A stretch of 64,000 nt of DNA, taken from assembly GCF_002879885.1 (NCBI RefSeq), contig NZ_PNYA01000030.1:28059-92058 (forward strand), given 5' to 3'. This document shows positions 36,516 to 43,796 of the stretch, piece by piece. The notes beneath the pieces were generated by a model. It did no database searches, was not told the origin of the DNA, and saw nothing but the letters and a program-made list of their open reading frames with translations. The DNA comes from Trinickia dabaoshanensis. GTDB taxonomy: Bacteria; Pseudomonadota; Gammaproteobacteria; Burkholderiales; Burkholderiaceae. Numbering within the stretch: position 1 is the stretch's first letter; each line of letters starts with the position of its first letter. Made by a program: the position numbers and the translations under genes.

Positions 36516-36548
36516 CAGCCGTCCGGGCAAGTGCTCAGACGGCTGTTT
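36516..36548 (+). terminator. Terminator after the ParB-like gene
   Basis: CAGCCGTC (36516-36523) pairs with GACGGCTG (36538-36545) and is followed by TTT, 36 bp past the stop. The loop is 14 nt. Confidence 0.6.
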
Positions 36549-36586
36549 GCGTTCGCATCACCAACGGAACGTATCGAGGACCCTGC

Positions 36587-37159
36587 TTAGGCGGGGTCGT
36601 CCTTTTTGGGCGGCACCGGATCGAAAGGGTTTGGCCACAGTTCCTTGACGACCGCATCCGCGCGCGCGCTTCGCTGCGCGGGTGTCAGCAGGCGCTTCTG
36701 TTCTCGCGTCAGGTCGGCAGTGAGCCAGTCGTCGGGCAGGCGTGCGCCAACGGGCGCAATCGGGCTGCGCACGCGCTGACTCGGCGACGTGGCCCCGGCG
36801 TCCGACCTCGATTCAGCGACAGGCGACGATGCCGGCGCTTGATTCACTTCGGTAGACGGTGCTTTCGCTGGCTGACTGGGAGCGGGGGGAGATTCCGGGC
36901 GTGTCGAGCGTGAAGCCCGGGCGACGATGCCCCGTTCGCGTCTAAGCCTTTTTAGGGTCAAGGCGAACGTTTGATAGGTGAAGACGAGCCCGGTCTGTGC
37001 GAGGTCTTCGATGATCGCGGCATATCGGACGCCTGCCCGGATCGCGCGCTCGACGCTGTCGAACACGTCGCGAAGCTGGGCGGTCTTGGACCTACCGTCG
37101 GAGGCGACGGAGAGGGCATCGAGCCTTTGTGCGCGTTCTGCGGCGATCTGAGCGGTCAT
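36587..37159 (-). CDS. Plasmid DNA-transfer/replication accessory (TraK-like?)
   Basis: A 190-residue protein from ATG 37159 (MTAQIAAERAQRLDALSVAS). The first 85 residues form a compact helical domain (KTAQLRDVFDSVERAIRAGV, QTFALTLKRLRRERG) that may bind DNA. A Pro/Ser/Ala-rich linker (about 85-135) and a C-terminal motif (DDWLTADLTREQKRLLTPAQ) follow. Similar helical-plus-disordered proteins occur next to rep and mobilisation genes, but the TraK comparison is only suggestive. Longer frames to 37531 run through the hairpin array and are rejected. Confidence 0.5.
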   Translation of the reverse strand: MTAQIAAERAQRLDALSVASDGRSKTAQLRDVFDSVERAIRAGVRYAAIIEDLAQTGLVFTYQTFALTLKRLRRERGIVARASRSTRPESPPAPSQPAKAPSTEVNQAPASSPVAESRSDAGATSPSQRVRSPIAPVGARLPDDWLTADLTREQKRLLTPAQRSARADAVVKELWPNPFDPVPPKKDDPA

Positions 37160-37385
37160 GGCTGCACTCGCAAGAGGGAACGGCGACAGTATGCCGTGAT
37201 TGATCGATCGATGCACTAGCAACGATCCGCTTGTGATCTGACCTTCTATAAAGACAATCCCAGATTGATCCAAAAGCGATTCAGTAGGATCCCGAGACGA
37301 TCTATCCTCGGGTGGTCGGCTGCAAGCCGAGGCACGATAGATATGTTCGACAAATTGCTGACGCAATTTGCCGCCCATATCCGTG

Positions 37386-37638
37386 CTCCAAGGGGACACC
37401 CCTTGGAGAACCCGGCCGGCATTCGCCGGCGGTGTGGGCGACGCGCAACGCGCGTCGCCCGGTGCCGAATCTCGCGCGCACGCTGGCAGGGCCACCGCCC
37501 CCCTCCTGCAAAGCTGCTTTTCAGATTGCATGAGGTACTCGGGGCCGTGATGCGCCCACGCCCGCCGAGCGGTTGAAGGGCCACCGCAGTTTCGTACCCA
37601 AGGCGCGTAGCGCCGTGTGTGCCCCCGGATACGGGGGC
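37386..37638. other. Array B of GC-rich stem-loops (non-coding)
   Basis: The gene-free stretch 37160-37916 contains consecutive near-perfect hairpins: CTCCAAGGGG-ACA-CCCCTTGGAG (37386-37408), GCCGGC/GCCGGC (37415-37430), an 11-bp stem GGGCGACGCGC with AAC loop (37436-37460), GGCGC-GTA-GCGCC (37602-37614) and GCCCCCG/CGGGGGC (37621-37638). On the leftward strand the last two read like the module in array A. It may be a structured RNA or origin element. Confidence 0.7.
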
Positions 37639-37685
37639 GTGGATTCTTCTTTCCGGAGTACTGATAAAACTGCGCTGATTAAGAT

Positions 37686-37770
37686 CCGACAATTAAGCGC
37701 CATTCATCCCGACAACTAACCAACAGCCTAGGCCACAGCGCGGCAGTTTTCGGCCGTCGTCTGTGGATAA
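37686..37770. other. Candidate oriV: iteron-like pair and DnaA box
   Basis: CCGACAATTAA (37686-37696) and CCGACAACTAA (37709-37719) repeat with a 23-bp pitch, typical of iterons. A perfect DnaA box TGTGGATAA lies at 37762-37770. The block is near the end of the Rep-like gene and flanked by AT-richer DNA. No further iterons are clear, so the origin assignment is tentative. Confidence 0.4.
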
Positions 37771-37916
37771 GTCACTCAGGGGTCATGGTTTGTGGGGCGC
37801 TAAGCGGCGCTCGCCGAGCGTGATGAACGCGCTTCGTTCAAGTTAAACGCGCCGGCGGTCGCTCTGTCATCAGCGCTGCGCAACCACGATGAGGCGGAGG
37901 AAGGGGGGCGAGTCCG

Positions 37917-38750
37917 CTACTTTTGCTCGCTGCTGGCGACCTCATAGCAGCGCTCGCGGTCCCAGTCGGGGTGAAGGGCTTTTAGGATGCCGACGCGGCG
38001 GGCAATTGCCACGGTGCGATCGGTGGCCACCGTCGACGCGTCTGGGCTCTCCGCCGTGGCCTCGGGACGTCGGGTGTGTAAGCGCCGAACGATCGAATTG
38101 AGCGCGAGTGTCGCTTGCGCCTCGGCGCGGCTGCCGCGCAGTTGCTCGCGCTCGGCCTTTGCGACCTGCGCCGCGACGCGATAGCGGCGCATCACCGCCT
38201 TGCTGCGTTCATGGCGCAGCCACTTCGAAAGCTGGAATGCGCCGAATAGCGCAGCCGGTAATTGGCGCAGTGACGCCAAGCCGCGGTAGCTGCCGTCCTC
38301 CGTTCGCTCGGCGCGCTGCTGGGCCGTCACGAGGCCGGCATGCAGTAGGTCACGCATTGCACGTTCCGCTCGCCGCACAGGCAGGCCAGCGTGTTTGGCG
38401 AGGAATGGCAACGTGATGTTCAAGAAGCCGCCGTCGCGCTGTGGGATGCCGACACGCAGGCTGGCCAGATCGAGATACTTGAGCATGGCGCGCAAAAGCT
38501 GAACGCACGCAACACGGCGCTCGAGGCGCTGCTGGCGAGCACTACCGTTCGCGGCGTTCAGCGTTGGCAGATGGCGGCTCGGATCGCGCAGGTACGCGTC
38601 GAGGCGCTTCTGCATTTCCGAGAGGATGCGCGGACGGCTCCCGCCTTGAGCGTCGCTTTTGGCAGGCGTGCTCGCGCGCGCTGACACCGGCCCTGTATCG
38701 AGCGAAGGTACTGCGCCATATGCGGAGAGTGGTTGTGGCCGATCGCGCAT
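37917..38750 (-). CDS. Plasmid replication initiator, RepA-like
   Basis: A 277-residue basic protein with a winged-helix core (about 100-200): GGFLNITLPFLAKHAGLPVR, RAERAMRDLLHAGLVTAQQR, GSYRGLASLRQLP and LFGAFQLSKWLRHERSKAVM. This pattern is that of small Rep proteins of betaproteobacterial plasmids. Its ATG overlaps the relaxase stop by one base (TAATG), so replication and transfer genes are translationally coupled. The candidate oriV follows. Identification is from motif memory; a mobilisation accessory is the alternative. Confidence 0.6.
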   Translation of the reverse strand: MRDRPQPLSAYGAVPSLDTGPVSARASTPAKSDAQGGSRPRILSEMQKRLDAYLRDPSRHLPTLNAANGSARQQRLERRVACVQLLRAMLKYLDLASLRVGIPQRDGGFLNITLPFLAKHAGLPVRRAERAMRDLLHAGLVTAQQRAERTEDGSYRGLASLRQLPAALFGAFQLSKWLRHERSKAVMRRYRVAAQVAKAEREQLRGSRAEAQATLALNSIVRRLHTRRPEATAESPDASTVATDRTVAIARRVGILKALHPDWDRERCYEVASSEQK

Positions 38751-41700
38751 TAGACGGTCGGCTTCGTTTCATCGGACGGACCTGGCCGACTCTGCTCGGG
38801 GCGATCGGCTTGTTGCTGCGGACGTTGGTTGGTGAGCTGCGCAGGGCTCGAATCCCCAAGCACGTCGCGCACGTGTTGGTCGACGCGCGTATGGCGATAT
38901 TTGTCCATCGCTCGGTTGAGCCGCGCGTCGCTGAACTGCACGCGCAGTCCCGCGTCGACGGCGACCCTGGCCGCCGCTAGCTGGTGGTCATCGTTGCCGG
39001 CTAATTCGAGCGTGCTACCAAACTTGCTTTGTGCGAGGCGCAGCCCGGCCTCGATTGCGGAACGATCGACATACAGCACCTGCACGCTGGCGCCGCGATC
39101 GCGCACGACATCGCGCCCGTCCTGGCGGTAGGTGACGGTGCCGCGGTCGTCCACGGACCAGGACAGGCACGCCGAGCGGAAGATGATGGCGTTGTGGTCG
39201 TCGCCGGCATTCAGCCGGGCCGCAGTCGGCCGAATCACGCTGAATCCTTGGTCGGCGTCGTCGACCGACGCTGGGCGTGCAGTGCGGCGTAGCTCCGCGA
39301 GGGCGCGCTCGTCGCCTTGCTCGGCCCGAGTACGCAGCCAGTCGGAAAAGCTCGGGCCGCTAGACGGCCCGAACTGCGCGTTCAGGGCGGCCCGCTCATC
39401 GGCGATCGACTCCCTCAGGGCATCCTCGCGACTTAACCGCTCGGCCCGCGCCAACGACGTCGCAGCGCGTCGGCCCGCCGGAGCCAATCGCACGTCTTGC
39501 TTGATCGCATCGCGCCGGGTCTCGAATGCGGTGCGGATTTTGTCGCGGCGCACCTGCTCACTTGCACGCTGGGCGAGCCACGCGGCACTGCGGGCCGCAA
39601 TGTGCGACTCGCGTGCGCCTGAATACTCGCGCCATAGCGCTGCACGCGGTAGCTCGCGCGGCGCTGGAATCGGCTCGCCGGCCTGCTGCCGCTGATAGAT
39701 CTCGCGCAGCATCGGCGCGGCTTCGCGCCACGAGAGATTCAATTCTTTCGTGAGAAAGTCCGAGACGTTCAGCGAGCGTTTGCCGGCGCGGATGCGATCG
39801 ATGCCGTCGCGGCCGGCGACGATCACGTATTTCGCAGGCCGCACGCCGTGCGTGTACGACAGCTCGGCAAGTAGGCGCCGGGCGTCGAGACCTTGGCGGA
39901 TCTCCCGAAACTCCTCGTACTGACTGCTCGCTTCGCGCCGCTCGCGCACTTGCCGTGCAAGCTGACACAGGACGTTGTCAGACGTCCTCCCTGTGCGGCG
40001 CGGCGTAGTGAATGCCTCATCGCCGGCGTGCGAGCGACGCGAGCGAAAAGCAGGCGCGTCGGCCAGGATCTCCGGTTCTTCCAACAAGACCTGGGCTGCG
40101 GCCTCGAATTCAAACGCGTCACCGATTGTGTCGAACCGATCGATGACACGCCCAGGCGTATCGTCACCGTCCCAACCGCATTGCCACGCGAAAGCCTCGA
40201 GGTCGATTTCCCCATCGTCGAACTGGTCGACGGCGTCGTGCGGCCGTGCGCCGAACTCATAGGCGCGCCCCTCTTGCCGAAGCCGTTGTTCCAATGCGGC
40301 GAAACCGTCGGCGATCAGTTGACGATCATAGGCTGCGGCCTTCCGGTCTCTCCGGTCCGGCATCTCGGGCCGCAGGATCGGCCCGGCAGTATCGAAATCG
40401 AGCGCTGGACCGATCGCGTCGAATTGGTCGAGAAACGGATCGCGCCGACGGCCTTCAAACCACCCTGGCGGTGACATTCCCGACGGCGCTCGAGCAAGCG
40501 GTGGCCGCATCGGCGGCAGCCTCTCGAACGGATCGCCGAACGCGTAGTGCGCTTCCAGCGCCCGGTGATATGCGTCGAGCTCGACGCGAGCCTGCGAGCC
40601 TAGTCGTTGCGTTGCAGGCTCTCCAGCGCGATCTGCACGCCGTCGCACGCGGTTCGCGGGTACGGCGTCATCTGGCTCCAACTGGCAAAGCGCATGATCC
40701 GGCAATAGCACTGCAGGTCCATGTCCGAGCCCGTCCACAGCCCGGCCGGGCAGTCCATGCAGATCGTCGAAGGATTCGGGAGACGATTGCGGGGCAATTG
40801 CGACAAAGTCAAACTGCCCACCCAACCTGTCGAATCCGTCGATGCCGGCGGTTGGGACGTCCTCTGCTTCCCAGTTGGATTTCCACCGCGGGGCGTCGAG
40901 GTCGATTTCGCGTTCGTCGAACCCGTCGACGGCGTCGGCCGGCTGGGCGCCGAATTCAAATACGCTTCCATGTCGTCGGAGATCTCGTTCGAGTCCCGGG
41001 ATGGTGTCGTCTGCTCGGTCATGGTGGGCCTTTAGATGTTGTGCGTAGAAACCGCGTTCAAGCTCCGCGAGCATCAGCTCGCGGTCGTTGGGTGAGGACT
41101 CCTGGTATTGCTGATAGAGACGACCGCCGCTATTGAGATACTTCAGTTCGCGAGCGCGGCTCGCATACCACTCGTCGAGTACCGCTGTGATGTCGTCGGG
41201 TGTACGGCGCTTCGCGACGCCGGCCTCATACCGGTCGGCGGCATCGGCCGACAACGCTTGCAGTTTTTCGACGGTCGTCAGTTCAATGAATTCGGGCGTG
41301 AATACCGTGTCCTTCAAGTTCACGCCTTTGTCGGCGCCGGCCGGCCTCACGTTCGGGTACGCGTCGTCTCGGCCAGCGTTACGCATGCGTACAGAGCCGT
41401 GCTCACGCAGCAGCGCTATAAAGTCGGCATAGCTCTCGATTTGGCGATCGAGTATCGAGTCGAGAATCTTTTCCTTCAGCTCCCGGCTGTTGGCCCGGAA
41501 CAGGTCGCCGCGATAGCGACTGATCATTTCCGACGCGTCGGTGAGCAGTGTTCGCCGGTTGTCCTTCGGGCTTGCGAGCCCGTACTTTGCGTTCGTGTGC
41601 TCTTGGAATGCGTCGATGAAGTGCAAGTTCTGCTTATCGAAGCCGAACGGACGAAGTGTTTGCCCAGAAATCAGGTTCCGCTTCGGGATGACAACGTGAA

Positions 41701-42076
41701 TGTGCGGCTTGCGTTCGACCAGTTCGCCCGACGACTTGTCGAGATAGCTCTTGACACGTGGAAGGTGCGCCTCGGCATAGAAGCAGTATTCATCTGGGCG
41801 GTACGCGTGCAGCGCGAACGCCTCGAAGTCACGGGCGATCTGAAACAGCGTCTCACGATCGACATGATCTTCCTTAAAGCTCAGTGTGATCGACAGGTAA
41901 CGGTCGACGTTGGGCGCGGCGTCGATCGACTGAATCACTGCATCAGTCAAATCGAGGTCGCCCGCGAGTACGACGCGTTCATCAAGGTCATCACGGCCGA
42001 GTTCCCGGCCGACCTTGCGGCCGTCCTCGAGATACTCTTTAACGCCGTCGTGGTGGCCGCTCGGTCTAATCAACAC
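38750..42076 (-). CDS. Conjugative relaxase with LPD7 domain
   Basis: A 1108-residue relaxase that nicks oriT and leads the strand to the VirD4/VirB channel. The N-terminal relaxase domain (about 1-260) has the metal-binding KPHIHVVIPKRN (His125, His127) and candidate nucleophile Tyr15 (GVKEYLEDGR). The middle contains two internal repeats (361-430 and 594-661: YEFGA.P.DAVD.FD..EIDL) and a partial third. The C-terminus carries an LPD7-type domain (about 930-1080: LSWSVDDRGTVTYRQDGRD, LAAARVAVDAGLRVQFSD). The MOB class cannot be fixed by eye. It overlaps mobC by 11 bp. Confidence 0.85.
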   Translation of the reverse strand: MLIRPSGHHDGVKEYLEDGRKVGRELGRDDLDERVVLAGDLDLTDAVIQSIDAAPNVDRYLSITLSFKEDHVDRETLFQIARDFEAFALHAYRPDEYCFYAEAHLPRVKSYLDKSSGELVERKPHIHVVIPKRNLISGQTLRPFGFDKQNLHFIDAFQEHTNAKYGLASPKDNRRTLLTDASEMISRYRGDLFRANSRELKEKILDSILDRQIESYADFIALLREHGSVRMRNAGRDDAYPNVRPAGADKGVNLKDTVFTPEFIELTTVEKLQALSADAADRYEAGVAKRRTPDDITAVLDEWYASRARELKYLNSGGRLYQQYQESSPNDRELMLAELERGFYAQHLKAHHDRADDTIPGLERDLRRHGSVFEFGAQPADAVDGFDEREIDLDAPRWKSNWEAEDVPTAGIDGFDRLGGQFDFVAIAPQSSPESFDDLHGLPGRAVDGLGHGPAVLLPDHALCQLEPDDAVPANRVRRRADRAGEPATQRLGSQARVELDAYHRALEAHYAFGDPFERLPPMRPPLARAPSGMSPPGWFEGRRRDPFLDQFDAIGPALDFDTAGPILRPEMPDRRDRKAAAYDRQLIADGFAALEQRLRQEGRAYEFGARPHDAVDQFDDGEIDLEAFAWQCGWDGDDTPGRVIDRFDTIGDAFEFEAAAQVLLEEPEILADAPAFRSRRSHAGDEAFTTPRRTGRTSDNVLCQLARQVRERREASSQYEEFREIRQGLDARRLLAELSYTHGVRPAKYVIVAGRDGIDRIRAGKRSLNVSDFLTKELNLSWREAAPMLREIYQRQQAGEPIPAPRELPRAALWREYSGARESHIAARSAAWLAQRASEQVRRDKIRTAFETRRDAIKQDVRLAPAGRRAATSLARAERLSREDALRESIADERAALNAQFGPSSGPSFSDWLRTRAEQGDERALAELRRTARPASVDDADQGFSVIRPTAARLNAGDDHNAIIFRSACLSWSVDDRGTVTYRQDGRDVVRDRGASVQVLYVDRSAIEAGLRLAQSKFGSTLELAGNDDHQLAAARVAVDAGLRVQFSDARLNRAMDKYRHTRVDQHVRDVLGDSSPAQLTNQRPQQQADRPEQSRPGPSDETKPTV
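40094..40996 (-). repeat. Internal duplicated segment within the relaxase gene
   Basis: Residues 361-430 (DNA 40787-40996) and 594-661 (DNA 40094-40297) align along their length: FEFGAQPADAVDGFDEREID against YEFGARPHDAVDQFDDGEID, then GIDGFDRLGGQFDF against VIDRFDTIGDAFEF. A LCQL motif follows both. Confidence 0.8.
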
Positions 42077-42431
42077 GATGAAGGTGGGCTTTAAGCAACT
42101 GGGTAATCATCTCCAGCTCGTCGACCAACGCGACGAAGGTGGATTCGGACAGGCGGCCGGACACGCGCGCGGAGTTCGCGACGTGGGCGAGTTGATTGAT
42201 GTTGTTGCCCGTCTTATTGATGACGTACATAATCCGCTTGCGCTCCACACTCACCCGCGGGCGCTCGACGATCTGCGTCCGATTTGTCAGCACACATTGG
42301 CGGAAGAACTCCGACGGCGTCATACCCGACGCGCCGACTTTGCTGAGATACGTGTCATATTCCGTTTCGCTTAGCCGAAACCCAACACGCTTGGAAAGCT
42401 GCTGGTCCGCGGATGCTTTCGCCCTAGCCAT
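42066..42431 (-). CDS. mobC: Relaxosome accessory MobC-like
   Basis: A 121-residue basic DNA-binding protein from ATG 42431. The ribbon-helix-helix part (KRVGFRLSETEYDTYLSKVG, then SGMTPSEFFRQCVLTN) is followed by the MobC signature NKTGNNINQLAHVANSARVSG. MobC proteins open the oriT region for the relaxase. It is directly upstream of and overlapping the relaxase. The preceding 91-bp gap (42432-42522) is the most likely place for oriT. Confidence 0.85.
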   Translation of the reverse strand: MARAKASADQQLSKRVGFRLSETEYDTYLSKVGASGMTPSEFFRQCVLTNRTQIVERPRVSVERKRIMYVINKTGNNINQLAHVANSARVSGRLSESTFVALVDELEMITQLLKAHLHRVD

Positions 42432-42514
42432 GTGCGACCTGATCTCGCAGCGAAAGGTCAACATGCGTGATTCCATCGAGCATGGTTCTACGTTCCTCCT
42501 AACGAAAGAATTTG

Positions 42515-42531
42515 GGCATCCGCTAGATGCC
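42515..42531. other. Inverted repeat near candidate oriT
   Basis: GGCATC-CGCTA-GATGCC forms a perfect 6-bp stem overlapping the stop of the upstream gene. It lies in the gap before mobC and could be a terminator or an oriT arm. No conserved nick sequence is recognised. Confidence 0.3.
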
Positions 42532-43029
42532 TAGCGCGTGCGCCAGGTGGCCGGCCATCCATACAATCGCCGCACCAGCGCAAAATGCGATGCCGATCTG
42601 TGCGCCGAGGGAACTGAGCGTCGATCGCATCGCCGCGGCCGAAGAACGAGTGGTGATCGCACGATCGCGCGACTCCACTGCGAGGCGCAGCCGGGCCAGT
42701 TCCTCGGCCACTTCCGACGCTGCCGCACGGCGGGCCTGGTCGGCTGCCTTCGCGGCAACCTCGCCGACAAACGCCTGACGCGCCTGCACAACTAGCCTTG
42801 TGAGTTGGGCGTTTTCATCGCGCAGCGCCTGCACCGTCGTGGTTAGCTTCTGATCGGTGGATTCCATCAACATGACCACGTGATGCTGCGCGTCCACGAC
42901 TTTCATCTGCTCGATTAGGATCTCGGCAAGCACGGCGAGCTCGTTCGACGCCGGCATCGTGGCGATCACTTGGCCAAGGCGCTCCGACGCCTTCGCGGCA
43001 CGATCCGATTGCGGCGTCGCCTCGTTCAT
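42523..43029 (-). CDS. StbC-like coiled-coil membrane protein
   Basis: A 168-residue protein with a long coiled coil (about 35-130: IEQMKVVDAQHHVVMLMEST, VQALRDENAQLTRLVVQARQ) and one C-terminal transmembrane helix (IGIAFCAGAAIVWMAGHLAH). It overlaps the end of the ParA-like gene (ATGA). Arrangement with an StbB-like ATPase resembles stbABC of IncW plasmid R388, where these proteins balance plasmid stability and transfer. The relation to StbC is positional. Confidence 0.6.
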   Translation of the reverse strand: MNEATPQSDRAAKASERLGQVIATMPASNELAVLAEILIEQMKVVDAQHHVVMLMESTDQKLTTTVQALRDENAQLTRLVVQARQAFVGEVAAKAADQARRAAASEVAEELARLRLAVESRDRAITTRSSAAAMRSTLSSLGAQIGIAFCAGAAIVWMAGHLAHALGI

Positions 43030-43760
43030 GCGGCGACCCCTGCCATGAGCGCGTTGAACGCCTGATCGAGCACCGGCTCGATCGACAGCGCTTTGCGCTT
43101 CAATCCAACCAGTCTCACCAGGCGGTCTTTCTCCGCGTCGGAAGTGGCATCGGCCAACTGTGCTTTGTAGTCGATCCCGTCGATCGCGATGTCATGGATC
43201 GTGCGGCCGGCAGCAGCCGCGAGCGCAAACACGTCGTTCTTCGGCACCAGGGCATCCTGGTTCAAGACGAACGTGCCCTTCCGGTCATGCAACTCGAAGA
43301 GCTGCCCGAAATGTCGACGCAGCGTAACTTCGCGCGCCTCGCTTTTCACCAGCTCGACCTTGTTCAGCAGCACGCGGATGCGCTCTGGCTCGACGCCCAG
43401 ATCCGCCAGCATGTTGATCGTCTTGATCGTGTCCTTCATCTGCTTGCTTTCCGGCTCGACCGGAACGATGAAGCACGCGTAGTCTTCTTGCGAGCCTTCG
43501 GACAAATCGAGCCGGTTCAAGTACTCCTCGACGTTGGACGCGCCGATATCGACGAGCAGCTTGCGGCCACGCATCAGTTCCGCGTGAAGCTCGTCAAAGC
43601 GGGCCGCGATCATCACCTCGACCTTGGGGCCGGCTGAGTCGTCGGTATTGATCGACTCGATTTGCCGCACAGACATATGAGGCAGCCGCGGCGCCAGCAA
43701 TTCACGCGTCGCGGTGGTCTTACCGACGTTGCCGGAACAGTTTGCGATTGCAATGCTCAT
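43026..43760 (-). CDS. ParA-like ATPase, StbB type
   Basis: A 244-residue P-loop ATPase of the ParA/MinD class. The Walker A is NCSGNVGKTTATRELL (deviant, lacking the second signature lysine), with LLVDIGASNVEEYL as the switch/Walker B strand and CFIVPVEPESKQMKDTI following. StbB of R388 has the same NxxGNVGKTT start and is needed for conjugation and plasmid positioning. It is transcribed with the StbC-like, MobC and relaxase genes, so it may direct the plasmid to the transfer machinery. Confidence 0.8.
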   Translation of the reverse strand: MSIAIANCSGNVGKTTATRELLAPRLPHMSVRQIESINTDDSAGPKVEVMIAARFDELHAELMRGRKLLVDIGASNVEEYLNRLDLSEGSQEDYACFIVPVEPESKQMKDTIKTINMLADLGVEPERIRVLLNKVELVKSEAREVTLRRHFGQLFELHDRKGTFVLNQDALVPKNDVFALAAAAGRTIHDIAIDGIDYKAQLADATSDAEKDRLVRLVGLKRKALSIEPVLDQAFNALMAGVAA

Positions 43761-43796
43761 TTCATTTTTTCCTTGCGTATATGGATGGAGCGCCGC

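Noticed and set aside
37160..37531. Upstream extension of the 36587 gene through the hairpin array
   Set aside because: The extended frame reads through perfect hairpins and lacks a ribosome site; the start at 37159 fits better.
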